A DNA stretch of 64,000 bases from Cladochytrium replicatum (GCA_025526935.1 JAHLKD010000034.1:62001-126000); one strand, 5' to 3'; counted from the stretch's first letter, positions 11,163 to 23,386 are shown. Notes: generated from the letters alone by a model not told the origin. Made by a program: numbers and translations.

Positions 11163-12329
11163 ATGCTGAGTGCTGTTCCCCTCGAACTGGTCGACAAAAT
11201 CCTCATTTTGTTGGGCAGATGGGCGCACGAGCCAAAGCTAGCATTCAAAGCTGCAACCGTCCTTCGACGTAGACATGTCCAGATCGCTCTAGTCAACCTG
11301 GTGACAACAATGGACAGGGCGAGCTCGCTCGGGCACATCGGCGCGTTGGAACTCTTCGTTGCCAGCGCTACCAGAGTATGTCTTTACACCGAGAAATCCA
11401 TCGATAACGCCAGCGTGAACGGGCACATCCACATCTTGAACTGGTGGAAATCCCAGTCTCAAGAAAGGAAGCTCTCGCTCAGGTGGACTCAGAATGCCGT
11501 GGACTTTGCTTGCAAAAATGGATTCGTCGAGGTTCTTGATTGGTGGAAGGACAGCGGACTCGAACTAAGGTGGAGCGCTTTAGCAATCGAGACTGCGAGC
11601 GACTACGGACATGTGAACGTGCTCCAGTGGTGGATATCTAGCGGGTTGGAACTAAAATATGGTCCCGAAGCCATGGATCTGGCGAGTCAGGGAGGTCAAA
11701 TTGCGGCACTGGACTGGTGGAAGGCAAGCGGTTTGAAACTTCGGTACACATACAATGCCATGGACATGGCAAGCTTCGAAGGGAGGACTGACGTGCTCGA
11801 TTGGTGGAAAGACAGCGGGCTAAAGCTAAAATACCAAACCGCTATGGACACTGCGAGTTCCCAGGGGCACATTGCTGTCCTTGATTGGTGGAAGGACAGT
11901 GGATTGCCTTTGAAATGGGAGAAAGCGATGGATCGTGCGAGTGCTGCGGGAAAGCTGAGCGTTCTCGAATGGTGGAAGGAGAGTGGGCTACAGCGAAAGT
12001 ACTCCACTTCGGCGATGGACTATGCTAGTCGCGACGGGCACGTCGACATCCTTCAATGGTGGAAGGAGAGCAACCTTCCGATGGAATGGAGTAGCAATGC
12101 GATGGACCTCGCCAGTCGGTTTGGCCAAATTCACGTTCTGAACTGGTGGAAGAACAGTGGACTCCAGCTGAAGTTTACCAGACTTTCGTTGGATTTCGCG
12201 AGGGCTTCGGGTCATGTTGATGTGCTGAAGTGGTGGGAAGAGAGTACCCTTCAGTTGGAACCGGACAACTTTGACAAGAAGTTCCGGGGTAGACCGAGGC
12301 AATTCGTCGGCCGACATAGGGAGTTGTGA
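11163..12329 (+). CDS. F-box-like protein with WWK ankyrin-like repeats, 388 aa (copy 2)
   Basis: A single-exon intact frame. The N-terminus MLSAVPLELVDKILILLGRW followed by KLAFKAATVLRRRHVQIAL resembles an F-box helix pair (LP.EL..KIL). From about residue 55 come ten or eleven units of about 32-34 residues with consensus AMD.AS..GH..VL.WWK.SGL.LK[YW]. Compared with the ankyrin consensus (TPLH.AA..GH..VV..LL..GA), TPLH.AA is replaced by AMD.AS and the LLL by WWK. I infer an ankyrin-derived solenoid whose tryptophans line one face, possibly a substrate adaptor of an SCF-type ubiquitin ligase. It is the only intact copy of four in 9 kb, and copy 3 is an inverted duplicate right after it. Function is unknown. 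Confidence 0.85.
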   Translation: MLSAVPLELVDKILILLGRWAHEPKLAFKAATVLRRRHVQIALVNLVTTMDRASSLGHIGALELFVASATRVCLYTEKSIDNASVNGHIHILNWWKSQSQERKLSLRWTQNAVDFACKNGFVEVLDWWKDSGLELRWSALAIETASDYGHVNVLQWWISSGLELKYGPEAMDLASQGGQIAALDWWKASGLKLRYTYNAMDMASFEGRTDVLDWWKDSGLKLKYQTAMDTASSQGHIAVLDWWKDSGLPLKWEKAMDRASAAGKLSVLEWWKESGLQRKYSTSAMDYASRDGHVDILQWWKESNLPMEWSSNAMDLASRFGQIHVLNWWKNSGLQLKFTRLSLDFARASGHVDVLKWWEESTLQLEPDNFDKKFRGRPRQFVGRHREL

Positions 12330-12477
12330 GAGCTCGAGCTGCTGCTTGTGAAGAACTAGTATCGTTTATCAGATGTATCTTATTCAATACATAAAAAACA
12401 AAGGTTAAGTGGGGTGGTTGATGCGTGCATTCAGAACAGTACGGCGATACTCTACCCACCACAAACCGACCGATATA

Positions 12478-13288
12478 GTTCTTGGAATAACGGTCTCTTC
12501 AAATCGGAGCCCGCTTGCTCCCACCACTGGAGTACATATTCATGACCCTCGATCTTTGCGTTGTACAACGAAATTTGCGATTACGTCAGCTCCAGTCCGC
12601 TTATTTTCCACCAGTCGAGGACGTCCAACTTTCTGGTGAAACTCGCCTGATCCATTGCAGTGCCCAATCTCACCGGCAGTCCCTTGCTTTCCACCGATCG
12701 AGAATCGCAACATGGCCCCTCTGTGCTTGCGCCGTCCATGGCAGAGATGTACTTTAGTTGAAGCCCACTAGTCTTCCACCTATCAAGCACATCCCTTCTC
12801 CCATCAACTCGCTATATCCATCTCAGTTGGGAGGAGTATAAAACGCTTCAGCCCACTAGCTTTCTACCAGTCGAGAACTTCACGGTGTTCCATTCCGACT
12901 TGCGACATCAACGACATGATTCCACAAATAAAGCTCCACCACTTTTCGAGCACGCCGACGTGACCGTTGTAGCTCGCTTCCTCCATTGCGTGATTGTGAT
13001 TGCCCCACTCCAATAGTTTAGGACGCCGATGTTCCCGTTGTCGCTGGCTGTGTCGATGGATTTCTCTGTTAAAGACACACCCTGGTAGCATTATCAACAA
13101 AGACCTCCAAAGCACCAATGTGCCTGAGCGAGCTCGCTCTGTCCATTGTGGTCACCAGGTTGACTAGAGCGATCTGGACATGTCTGCGTCGAAGGAAGGT
13201 CGCAGCTTTGAAGGCGAGCCTAGGTTCGTGCCCCCATCTGACCAACAAAAGGAGGATTTTGTCGATCGATTATTCGGCGGTGTGCCAT
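12478..13288 (-). pseudogene. Decayed WWK-repeat gene (copy 3), inverted duplicate of copy 2
   Basis: Read leftwards from about 13288 it starts IDKILLLLVRWGHEPRLAFK and RRRHVQIALVNLVTTMDRAS, nearly the same as copy 2, including 34 identical bases at the RRRHVQIALVNL codons. It then breaks into short repeat fragments (VLEKWW, VLDWWKISGLEL, VLQWWEQAGSDL) in different frames and is much shorter than copy 2, so repeats were also lost. It lies tail-to-tail with copy 2, about 150 bp apart. Confidence 0.7.
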
Positions 13289-15014
13289 GACAACCGAAGA
13301 TTGAGATTCTTGTATCAGTAATGAAAAGTCAGACATGCTGAAGGATTATGAAGCATTCATCTCTGATCTTCGCCAGCGACACCAATGCTGAGGTATGTCC
13401 CTTACCTTCGATTCGGAGAACTTAAAGCGAGAAATCTTAAACGGTGATCCATCAGCCTTGCAACCATCTCTGAGGGGTGATTTCAATCATTTAAACGGCA
13501 AGGTCTTATATTACAATTTCTAGTGATGTCGTTTCACTAATCCACGGTGTTTACGCAGCCCGCGCCTACGACTTCCAGGTTTTACTTAGATTGGCAAGAC
13601 GTTATAGTGGATCATGCGACTACATCGTCGTCATCCATTATTCCAGTGGGAGGATTAGTTTCTCCAGCTTTTGGGATTGAACCGGCAAGAGCCATACCTT
13701 ATACCCTTTGAGTTTGGATTAATCAAGTTATGTTTTCAAGATGATCGTCGAAAACGCAACACATCGTTCCCCAGTGCATCCGTGGAAAATGCTTGCATAT
13801 CGGAGTTCTCCACCTTGATCCCAACAACATCGATTCTCGAGAGTTTCACGAGAAACATAGTCGAAAGCTTTCACTTTATCTTGGACCATCCGTCAGCAAG
13901 AACCAATCCTTACGCTAAACAATGTCTCACATAAGCCTATGAATGTGCCCAAAAGTGCTTGAATTTGCTGCAGATATTGAACGGACTTTTCCAAGCATAC
14001 GGCTCCCGAAGCGCCTCACCTGACGGCAGTGAAGAGGAGAACGATCCTGTTCCAACAGGGGAAGTTGGGACTGGCAACATTATTTACAATGAAGTTCATC
14101 AGTCCAGCCGATCTCCTCAACAAATCGGCATTGCCACCGCGGAAGCTGGTCCAGAGCAGACGATTCCGGATTCCTCGTTGAGTATTGCCCCCAGCAGCAC
14201 AGCGATGATCGGAATGTCACTTGATGCCAATTCCAAGATCGAGAGAGCACGATCCAGGGCAATGTGTCGAGCTCGCTATCAGAGCTAAATATCGACAAAC
14301 GAGATATACCGGGAACTGGTCAACCTGCCATCGTGATGTGGCGACAAACTGTGTAAAGACCGCTATTGCGCGAGGCAAAAACATTCAAGTTCCAAAACTT
14401 TGTGATTGAACGTGATCCGATCAAAACCCTGGACACTCGCTTGCCCTCCGAGTGACTATCCAGTTCAATGCCTCCATAACCTTCGGACTCTGTCGTTGGA
14501 CAAAAGACGGTGGTTGAAACGAGCGACCGCATTTGCGAAAAGAACGTGTGTTACTTCCGTCACTGCCCTATCATTCAGATAGGATCCCGGACAACTGCAG
14601 ACTGAAGCTATTGACTTCCCTTCTCCGCAGGAATATTGCTCCGCTGAACTCGATTTGAAGCCAATTCCAGACACTGCTGATGCTGTGTGTTCCTTCGCCG
14701 CTTTGCCTCATTATATTGGGCCATTATTACTCCCACTGACACACTTGAGTATCTGTGAGTTTTCTTCGCGGTGAGTTTTCAGCGTGGTTAAGAACTTCCG
14801 CCATCCCGTTTTCTCTATCTGAGCATTGCTATCATTCTTTCAGTTGCCGGAAGTGGTGGATTCCAGATCATTACGACAAGCGGCACGATAAGCTCGTCCA
14901 GCACACGCTCGCCTACCTGCGGTGAGAGGTTAGGTTAGCCGGGATCAGCGATAAACATAATAAAGTTTAACAGAGTGGCAAAAGTAAATCTTGTTGATGC
15001 ATGTGCGAGATGTT
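13289..15014. other. Region without recognised genes, 1.7 kb
   Basis: Several open frames of 60-110 codons occur on the plus strand (for example 13671-13934 and 13959-14288, the latter acidic and serine-rich) but they share no family resemblance and no clear splice chain. This may be decayed gene sequence inside the WWK-repeat island. Confidence 0.35.
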
Positions 15015-15260
15015 ATCAGCCAGGCTTCAGGTGGTGGAGGTTCTCGGAAAGAGCCTTGAACAAATTCGCCAACCGTACACCGTACACCGCCCCACGATTG
15101 TCAAGGAATCCGCTCCCGTCGTTCATCTGACCTGACAGCAGCTGAGGATTAAGGACGTTTTACCCGCTCCGGTCTGTCCGATAACAATTCTGGCGGAACA
15201 TGCGCAAGGGTAGATCACGGTGTCAATAAACAGCTATCCAGAAGCAAGTGAAAGATTCAG
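15015..15260 (-). pseudogene. P-loop NTPase remnant
   Basis: On the minus strand about 15215-15135 reads SARIVIGQTGAGKTSLILSC, a perfect Walker A motif (GxTGAGKTS) on a hydrophobic strand. This resembles the nucleotide-binding domain of ABCC-type ABC transporters (IGIVGRTGAGKSSL) but also AIG1/IRG-type GTPases. Stops follow within 10 residues and no Walker B or signature motif is in reach, so only a scrap remains. Confidence 0.35.
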
Positions 15261-15783
15261 AATGTTTTCCATGGCACAGCGCTTGGTAAATGACAGGACA
15301 CTCTGGCGCATTTCCGATCTGATATCCGGGATCGGTAGGGGGACCTAGATCACCCAGCAATGTTCAGAGAAACAGATTGAGGAAGAAAGGGGAAGGGGCC
15401 AAGGATACCTGCTAGGAGCACTACCCATAGCAATGCTGAATACGATGAGGGGGATCATCGGCTCGTTCTAATCATTTGCAATTAATTTTGATTTTTGGAG
15501 CACCGCCAGATTTTGCGCGGGGCGGTCTGGGTGCCGCAAGGTCTTGCTGTGGCACATATGTGATTGCCAGATCTTGCTGAGACCGATGTGGAGGTGCACC
15601 TTAGAAGGCGACTGTCTCTTAGGCAGAACAGAATGAGGTGCTTTGAAGATTTCCTTGGCCATAATCGGCTTGAATGTAGTTTGGATTCGGTCTTTAGCGC
15701 CTCTTTAGTGTGCCCTAATTTTCGTCGCATGTTCTCTTAACAACATTCGAACCATCCCTTTCCCACGCCAACCTCAATCCGCA

Positions 15784-17247
15784 ATGTTCCCTCTCTAGCT
15801 GATCGACAAAATCTTGGACTTTGTGGCCTTTGGTATTGCGAATCCGGCACTCGCATTCAAACTTTCCACAGTGCTAAGAAGGCCACACCTGCGTAGGAAG
15901 TTGATTCACCATGTCGGCTCAATGGAGGCGGCAAGCAAACGAGGGCTTGTCCACATTCTGGACCTCTTTATCGAGCCGGGTGTGCACGTATATCCAACCA
16001 CTTCCATACCTCCTCGCCTGCCGTGCTCGTCGTACAGCAATGCAGCCATGGACCTTGCCAGCCAGTACGGGAATCTGAACGTTCTCCACTGGTGGAAGGA
16101 ACGTGGATTTGCGCTGGAATATAGCACTCGGGCGATAGATTACGCCAGCGAAAATGGCCACGTCGAGGTGCTCCAGTGGTGGAAGGACAGGGGGCTTCAG
16201 CTGAAATGGACGATCCACGCAATGAATCGCGCGAGCGAAAACGGACATGTCGATGTTCTGCAGTGGTGGAAGGAAAGAGGTCTCGATCTGAATGGACGGA
16301 GCGTGGGATGGATTATGCGAGCCAAAATGGCCATATCGATGTACTCGCTTGGTGGAAAGACTGCGGGCTTCATCTGAAATGGACTAATCGCGCGATTGAT
16401 TACGCAAGCGAAATGGGTCGTGTTGATGTCCTACGTTGGTGGAAGGGAAGCGGTCTCGATCTGAAATGGTCGAACGCAACGATTTTGGCTAGCGAGAACG
16501 GGCATGTGGGTGTACTTCAATGGTATAGAGATGAAGCCCTTCCGCTCCACTGGACAGAGTGGGCAATGGAAGGGGCAAGTGAAAAAGGTCACGTTCAGGT
16601 TCTTCAATGGTGGAAGGACACAGGTCTTGCTTTCGAAGGCTCTTCATCGCGTTCGATAAGCAAGGCATGTGTAAATGACCGTTTCGGGTTCTCAATTGGT
16701 GGAAAGACAGTGGCATCGAGCTTGAATGGGACTACGAGACGAACACGAGCGTTGTATTCGACGTTGCTGTTCTGCAGTGGTGGAAAGACAGTATCTCTGA
16801 TAGAGAATCGGATAGCCTGGGAGACGCGAATGGATGAGCTATGCGATTGCGTGCGCGAGCTTGTTTGGCTACCTCAGTGCCCTTCAGTGGTGGAAAGACA
16901 GCGGTTTGCTGCTGGAATACGATCAAGGATCCTTGAACAATGCAACGAGCGTGGCAGTCTTGGGTTGGTGGAGAGAGAGCGGTCTTGAGCTCAAGTGGAA
17001 CGAATGGGCGATGAATAATGCTAGCGGCAGAGGTCGCGTGGACATTCTTCAGTGGTGGCTGGACAGTGGACTGGAACTCAAATGGGATGAATGGGCAATC
17101 ATTTCTGCGAGTTCAAATGGTCATGTTGAAGTTAAGAGTGGGCTTGAATTGAAGTGGGAACATAGGGCACTGGACCTTGCCAACCCCAATGCTCTGCAGT
17201 GGTGGAAGGACAGCAATCTCCTGTTCAAGTGGAATGAAGAGGCTTGA
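15784..17247 (+). pseudogene. Decayed WWK-repeat gene (copy 4)
   Basis: ATG at 15784 is followed by a stop at 15796 within the F-box-like start (LIDKILDFVAFG, then LAFKLSTVLRRPHLRR). Repeats are then open to about 16310 (VLHWWKERGFALEY, VLQWWKDRGLQLKW), shift frame, run on to about 16730 (VLAWWKDCGLHLKW, VLRWWKGSGLDLKW), and shift again to the end at 17247 (ALQWWKDSGLLLEY, ILQWWLDSGLELKW). About a dozen repeats are kept, more than in copy 2. The early stop plus at least two frameshifts make it a pseudogene, though a fairly young one. Confidence 0.8.
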
Positions 17248-18272
17248 AGTACGCACAGGCTTTAAGCAGATGAACATCGGTGCCCAAAACAGAGCGGTTT
17301 CGCGCTGACGGGTCAGTGATACAATGTTGAAGCATCTGAATCATGCTCACCAGATGGTCACCAGGACGGCGCGACCGGTGCATAGATCATGAGAGAGCAT
17401 ACCAGTCTGACTGTGTTCCACAAATTCTCGTTTCGAGCGAATCTGTGGTATACAACCAACCTTTTAGTGATCTGAGTTCCATCCGTTCTTCCAACACACT
17501 TATTCACCCTGCTTGCACCAAGTCTCTTGAAACAAAACCACAGCTTCGGAACGCAACATTTGGAAAGCCTTCGTCGTTCGCTAGGATTTCCAATCCACAA
17601 ACACAACCTCTATCTTCTCAGACTCGCCATAAGAAATCACCATGCATCTGCGCATCGTAAGTGAAAGTGTCGCAGTACCCGTCGGAAGTGATCAAAGTCC
17701 AACCATGGCCTCTTTTGGGTCGTGACTCTGAAGAGTTTAATCAACGACCGGGGAGGGGGGGGTTAATAAACCTTCCTCTCTCGATTGGTCTCCGCCATTC
17801 TCCAACTTGGATTGGCACCTTTGAGCTCGAGGATCCATTCATTGATGTTAACAAGAGCTGCCTGCTCATCACGTTTGCACTTTGATTTATGGAAATGATA
17901 ATCTCTTATCGGTAGATTGTTTTATCGTTTGCACCGGAAGGCTTTGTCTACCAACGCACCCCCTGATAGCAAGAATCAGAAAAAAACAGAAGGGTGGATA
18001 GCTGTGGATAATCAGTGTTGTGTGTCGGCGGTCAAACAGGGGCTGAACCAAGAAAATGTCTTTCTTCCCTCAAATGCCTTTCTCCACGACGTCAAACTTC
18101 TACACAACAACAATTCTGCGAACAGATCTCTCAGGGGACCTCTTTTATGCCTGGCTTGTTCGCCTCCATTACTGGACTATGCGTGTGCAAAGCGCACGAT
18201 CTGACCAGCAGTTTCATTCTATTAGGTAACTGTCTGGAAATCTGGCATGTTTATTAACAGCCTCCCTTAGAT
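17248..18272. other. Intergenic, 1 kb
   Basis: No recognisable gene or repeat. A G-run (GGGGAGGGGGG) lies near 17750. Plus-strand frames of up to about 105 codons here look non-coding. Confidence 0.45.
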
Positions 18273-19854
18273 TCACTTCTTCCGGGTGAGGACTGAATTC
18301 GTAAGCTGAATCAGAGCAAGCTTGGCAGGCGAATCTGGGAGACCTGAAAGGGCTTCGACTGCGTTCTCGCAGTACTTTGCAGCAAGTTTCCGCGTTCTCT
18401 GAATGCTGTCGCTTTGAAACACACGCTCCTTTGCCTGCAGAAAAATTGATAAGTCCTTATTCACAATAACTTACATGTCCGATAAGCTCACCACATCCAC
18501 GTCGCCCGTTTCTTTAAAGTTGCGTTCGATTAATGGCCACAGCTCTGGCGAACTTTCAGCAGCGAACAGAACTGGTGCAGTTGCTAGTCCGAGCTGAAGA
18601 TCCGCGTTCACGGGTTTGCCAAACTCGTCTGCACTCACAACAAAGTCGAGCATGTCGTCGACAAGCTAAAATTTAGGAATCAAAACGGTTGGCGAACAAT
18701 AAGCAGCGGAGTCGCCTACTTGGAACGCGAGACCTAAACATCTGCCGTACTGGTATGCCATATCCCCAACCTCATCCGCGCAGCCGCCAAGGACCGCGCT
18801 TGCTCTGCAGCTCTTTGCAATCAGGCTCGCCGTCTTCATGTAACTTTTCTGCATGTAGTATTCGAATCGGTACAGCGCGCGTTTCTGTTCCTCGTTCTCT
18901 CGTGTATCCGCCGCTAGCCACAACGACACCGGCGCATCCTTTGTCACCATCAGCTCGGACGCATCCGTGGTCGCAGATAATGGCGTGTTTCTAAGCTGCA
19001 TCAATTCGCCTTCGACGAGGTTCGAAATCACCGTCGCAAGCAACTCGACGACTTCGAGATTTCTGAGTCGGGAGAGCGCCACCGACGCGCGCGCAAGGAG
19101 GAAGTCCCCTGCGAGAATGGCCATTTTGTTCCCGAATCGCGCGTTTGCGGAGCTCTGTGAGCGTCGCAATTCGGCTTCGTCGATGACGTCGTCGTGGAGG
19201 AGCGAAGCCGTGTGGATCATCTCGGTGATCTCGGCGAGTCTCCGCTGGGTTGGGAGGATGCCATTCGATTCCGGTGGTCCGACCTCAGTCGTTGGTGTGA
19301 ACAAAGGCTCTGAAGCTGAGCCGACCGGTGTATCTACCGATACACTGGGGTTGGAAGTAAAGCCTATTGATGATCGGAACGACGATTTGGGTGCAATTGC
19401 GGTCGCTTGAGACATAAGAAGCACGATCAACGGTCGAATGTGTTTTCCGTGCTTGCTGAAATAGTAGTTGCTGATGGTTTCCAATACAGGATGACCGGTT
19501 CCCAGTAACCGTCTGATGTTGTTGGTGAGGAGCGCGAGGTCGTTGCCGACGAGATCACGAGGGTTGATGAGAGGGCCGCCTGAGGGCTGGACTAGCTTCT
19601 CGGCTGAAGAAACAGCCTGTGTCCATGTGATTGGTGAAGGTCCGAACAGTGATGCTGCCCAAGATGTGATCGGCCGTGACGAAAATGACGAATCACGCAA
19701 TGACAAAGGGTCCGCAATCGAAAACGAGCCGCATCGAAACCATCTTCCATAATTTCCACACACCCGTCCGGCATAGCACCTGCTCTGAAAGCTCAAACGT
19801 CATCCAGAATCCAGTCAAAGAATCGGGTTCACGCACCGTTCTTGCCACAAACAT
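18273..19854 (-). CDS. COQ1: COQ1, polyprenyl diphosphate synthase of ubiquinone synthesis
   Basis: Exons 19854-19837 (18 nt), 19784-18720, 18665-18492, 18434-18273 (472 aa); introns of 52, 54 and 57 nt. The tiny first exon supplies MFVART, which joins SRCYAGRVCGNYGRWFRCG to make an arginine-rich, acid-free mitochondrial presequence; no in-frame ATG exists otherwise. The body has GHPVLETISNYYF, KHGKHIRPLIVLL, the first aspartate-rich motif LLHDDVIDE, GEGELMQ-type helix (VEGELMQLRN), KTASLIAKSCR and the second motif LVDDMLDF. These are trans-long-chain prenyltransferase features: the enzyme extends allylic diphosphates with isopentenyl diphosphate to make the ubiquinone side chain in mitochondria. 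A disordered insert of about 45 residues precedes the DDVID motif. The call is firm; side-chain length cannot be read from sequence. Confidence 0.95.
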
Positions 19855-20152
19855 GTGAATTGAAGGTCCAATAATCTGACGATGGGAACGTGTGGATCGT
19901 AGTTGAGCCGCCGTCGAGTTCTTTTCGCCTATGGAGTAACGAAGTACTGTACCAGCTTATGTCCTCTTCACCGACGCGCAGTGCTGTTCTGTTGCCCGGT
20001 TGGCAACAACAACAGCAACAAAAACAAGAAACTTTTCCGGGTTGTTTTCGGTCACGTGAGGACGTGTTCGAGATTGTGCGTGGCGAACTCGGTCAACATT
20101 TCATATTTATGACGCAAAACATCATTACAGCCAACCAACGGTGACCCACACT

Positions 20153-21118
20153 CTAGTTCAGGTATTGAGACAGCCACAAGAATCCTTTACACACCACCAA
20201 AATAGATCTCAGTACCACCTTGACGGCGTTAAATTCTCACAAAACCCACCTTCTTTGTAACCGATTCGCATGACGACCGAGCACATGAACAATTCGACCG
20301 GCCTCATGTCCTTCGAAAGCGGCACCTTTCCTTTCCCTGTGGTCTGGAACAATCCGAGTTGCATCCTTAGCTCATCCTCGCCTACAGCGCCGGGGGCGTC
20401 AATCTTGTTTCCGAGAACCAAGAAAGGAATACGCTGGAGTTCCTCGATCGACAACAGAGCCTGATTCCAAAGGAAAGTCCAAATATTAACTCCAGAAGCA
20501 ATTTCTTTTTTCTGCCACGTACGTCGAGTTCTGTTTTGCTTTCGTGGAGACGCTCGCGGTCCGCGCAATCAACGAGGTACACGATTCCGTCAACTTCGGG
20601 GAAGTAGTCTTTCCACAAGCGACGAGCTAATGAGAGAAGGCGGATAAAAAGGATGAGTCAACTGTTGCACGAGTGAATTCAGAGTGTACGAGCGAACCTT
20701 GCTGGTGTCCGCCAAGATCCCAGGTAGTGAAGCGCGTGTTACCGATAGCGAGCTCTTCAGAAGCTTAAAAAACATGAATGTAGTGAATCATAAGATTGGC
20801 ATGACATTTGATGACGTTTGGCGAAATAAAATTCGCTTTATCAGGAACAACGAGTGACGCTGGACGTTGGGATCTAAAACTCAGCGGAACTTACTGGGGT
20901 GGAGTGTAGGCTGGAGAGTGGCTAGACGGTCCATCTTGAGCATGTGAAGGAGGGTGGTTTTGCCGGCATTGTCGAGACCCAGGAAGAGGATCTTTGCGTT
21001 CTTGTTGACCAGACCTACAGCAAGCAAATAACGCAGTTGAGCGTGCCATTGCCGAGACAGCAAGTTTCAGAATACCGAGTTGGCTGAGGACGTCCCAGAA
21101 CCAGTTGATGATGAACAT
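20153..21118 (-). CDS. SAR1: SAR1, COPII coat small GTPase
   Basis: Six exons: 21118-21076, 21014-20895, 20763-20698, 20626-20523, 20460-20250, 20184-20153 (191 aa, the usual Sar1 length is about 190). The N-terminal amphipathic helix [15 protein letters not shown] is the Sar1 membrane anchor. GTPase motifs follow: G1 GLDNAGKT, the TWDLGGH switch II, NKID, and the CSVV G5 region; [20 protein letters not shown] and the C-terminal WLSQYLN are Sar1-specific. Sar1 recruits Sec23/24 at ER exit sites. All junctions keep phase; the exon 3 acceptor is AAG. Its start is head-to-head with the RNA-binding gene at 21378, so the 259 bp between act as a shared promoter interval. Confidence 0.95.
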
Positions 21119-21377
21119 TTTTTGGAGGCGAGATGTAGCGTGTGGCGGTGGAGAATACAATACAAAATGTGAGGACAAAATGACACAGTAATCGTTCATG
21201 CAGGTGTGGAGAGAAGATGTCAGGGTCATTATGTTACAATATAGCTTTCATATGAATATATGAAGCTATGTGCGTGTTTGCCCAAGCATTTCTCTCCCAA
21301 ATACATCTATTTTCTAGCATTTATCGACCTACCCAACATTGTCTCCACGTGATTGCCAGCTTTTCTTTTTTTTCAAA

Positions 21378-23386
21378 ATGGCCGACCGAGACCTGAGGTC
21401 CGGCGAGAGAGACCGCGGCCGCTCAATGCCCAACAGCGGCAACGGGTCAACCCAGCGCGTCGGCGCTAGCCCTCCCCGCTCTTCCCGTCCCGCACCCGAC
21501 GACCTCCTCAAAGATCGCTCCGTCTCCCGCTCCCGCTCAGGCGAACGGAAACACAGATCCAAAAAGTCCAAGTCCAAGAAAAGCAAGCACCACCGCGACG
21601 ACGAGAAGAAGAAGCGCCGTCGTCGGTCCAGGTCTTCCTCGGGAAGCCGGAGCCGTTCGCCCGACGACAACGACTCGGACCGCGACCGTCATAGGAAGAA
21701 GCGTAGCAGCCGCAAGCGACGTCGTGATGTGTCTTCGGGGTCTTCTAGAAGCCGCGGATCGACAGACCGCTCTCGCTCACCGTCGCGCTCGCCGCCGCTT
21801 AAGTCGAAAGACAGTTACGAAAAAGATGCGCGGTTGAAGGAGAAGGGCGGAGAAAGGGATTATGGAAGGCCTGTGGAACGTGGTGGTAGGAAGAATATTT
21901 ACGACTCGGGCTCTGAAGACGACCATCGTGGTGGTGGAGACAGGCGTCGTCGAGATGATCCTGGAGATGATCGCAGAGGCGGGGACCGGCGATCTGGTGG
22001 AAATGGGTATGATGATCGTGCCCCTCGTCGCCCAAAACTTCCTGTGACTCGGTAAGATTTATCCAACAAAATTATGCATTTGTTCTAACACACTGTCACG
22101 TTCGCTCACCAACAGTGGTACCGATGAAGAGCGTATGACCACGACCCATGTCTTTGTTGGAAACATCCCGTACGATTACAATGACCGCGATGTTGGAGAC
22201 CTTTGTGAGAAATATGGAAACGTCGCCAGCGTCACAGTTCCCATGGACCGAGCCACTGGGAAGAACAGAGGGTATGTGTTTGACAGTATTTATCCAGACC
22301 ATGCATTGTTGGCGAGGAACCGGTTCTCCTTGGAAGCAGCAGCTTTTAGCTTAGAGTGGAGTGGAATTGGTTCTTTATGAGCGTGGAATGACCCGTCGAG
22401 ACTGTAGATCCCATTTTATATTTCCAGATCTCGACGAGCATTTTCTTTGAGGTCATTTTGGACGATTGATATGGAGAAGATTCTGAAGGCTGAACGTTTG
22501 AGTTATGTCGAGACTCGGTGGATGGAAATGGACAAGGAGCTGAATTGGATTAGGATCTGGGTAGGATTGAATTTAACTTGGAACTGCGGAGTTGGAGTAC
22601 ACATACTTGCTGATTTTGAGGTTACTTGACGATTCAAACTCTTGGGCTTTGGCTGATTCAGAGGATTATTTTCGCTGAAGCACTTTTTGTGAACGCTTAT
22701 GGAAGATGATGGCCCGACGGGAAAATATTGAGCTGACACAAAACCGTTCAGTTTTTCATTCGTAAAGTTCGAGGATCGGACTGCTGCGGAAGATTTTGTA
22801 AAGGCAATGGAAGATTACTCGCTTGAGGGTCGGAAGCTCAGGGTGGACTGGGTAAGTTTTAAAAGTCCTGTGTTCTAATCTAGCTTCCTTAAATCCAATT
22901 GCATGCTAGGACGTCGGGAAGCAGAAGAAGGGCGGGCCAGGAGGGTAAGCACAGCTAGATTTCGATGTGTGCGAATGATGGCTTACCCAATTGTGATTTC
23001 TCCTCACGAAGCGATGGACGTGGTGGAGGTAAGTCGCCCAATTTTGGTTTCGCAATGCTTGAAATCTTACATTTTTCTGAGCAGTGCGCCGTGGTTTGTA
23101 TGATGACAAAGTTGACGATGGTCGTGGTGGCGGGTACGGTGGTGGAGGTGGATACGGAGGTGGCGGTCCACCCGGATATGGCGGAGGAGGTGGTGGTCGT
23201 GGTGGGTATGGAGAAGGTGGCGGAGGGGGAGGTCGTGGTGGATACGCTGATGACCGTGGAGGATATGGAGGTGGTGGTGGAGAGCGAGATCGCGGTGATT
23301 TCGGGGATCGTGGCGGCAATGCCCCGCGCGAGTATTCTGGTGGCGATCGAGCTGGGTATGTTGGTGCACGTTATGGCGGCAATTGA
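21378..23386 (+). CDS. RS-RRM-RGG RNA-binding protein, 427 aa
   Basis: Exons 21378-22051, 22116-22271, 22752-22851, 22910-22944, 23012-23028, 23085-23386. The first about 225 residues are rich in Arg, Ser, Lys and Asp with many RS/SR dipeptides. One RRM follows, with RNP2 (VFVGNI) and RNP1 (RGFSFVKF), the latter formed across the 480-nt second intron. The tail is an RGG/YGG box (repeats of GYGGGG and GRGG). The mix fits an SR-like or hnRNP-like splicing or mRNP protein. The second intron is 6-8 times longer than other introns here and may carry regulated splicing signals. The 17-nt fifth exon is very short but needed for phase. Exact orthologue not assigned. Confidence 0.85.
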
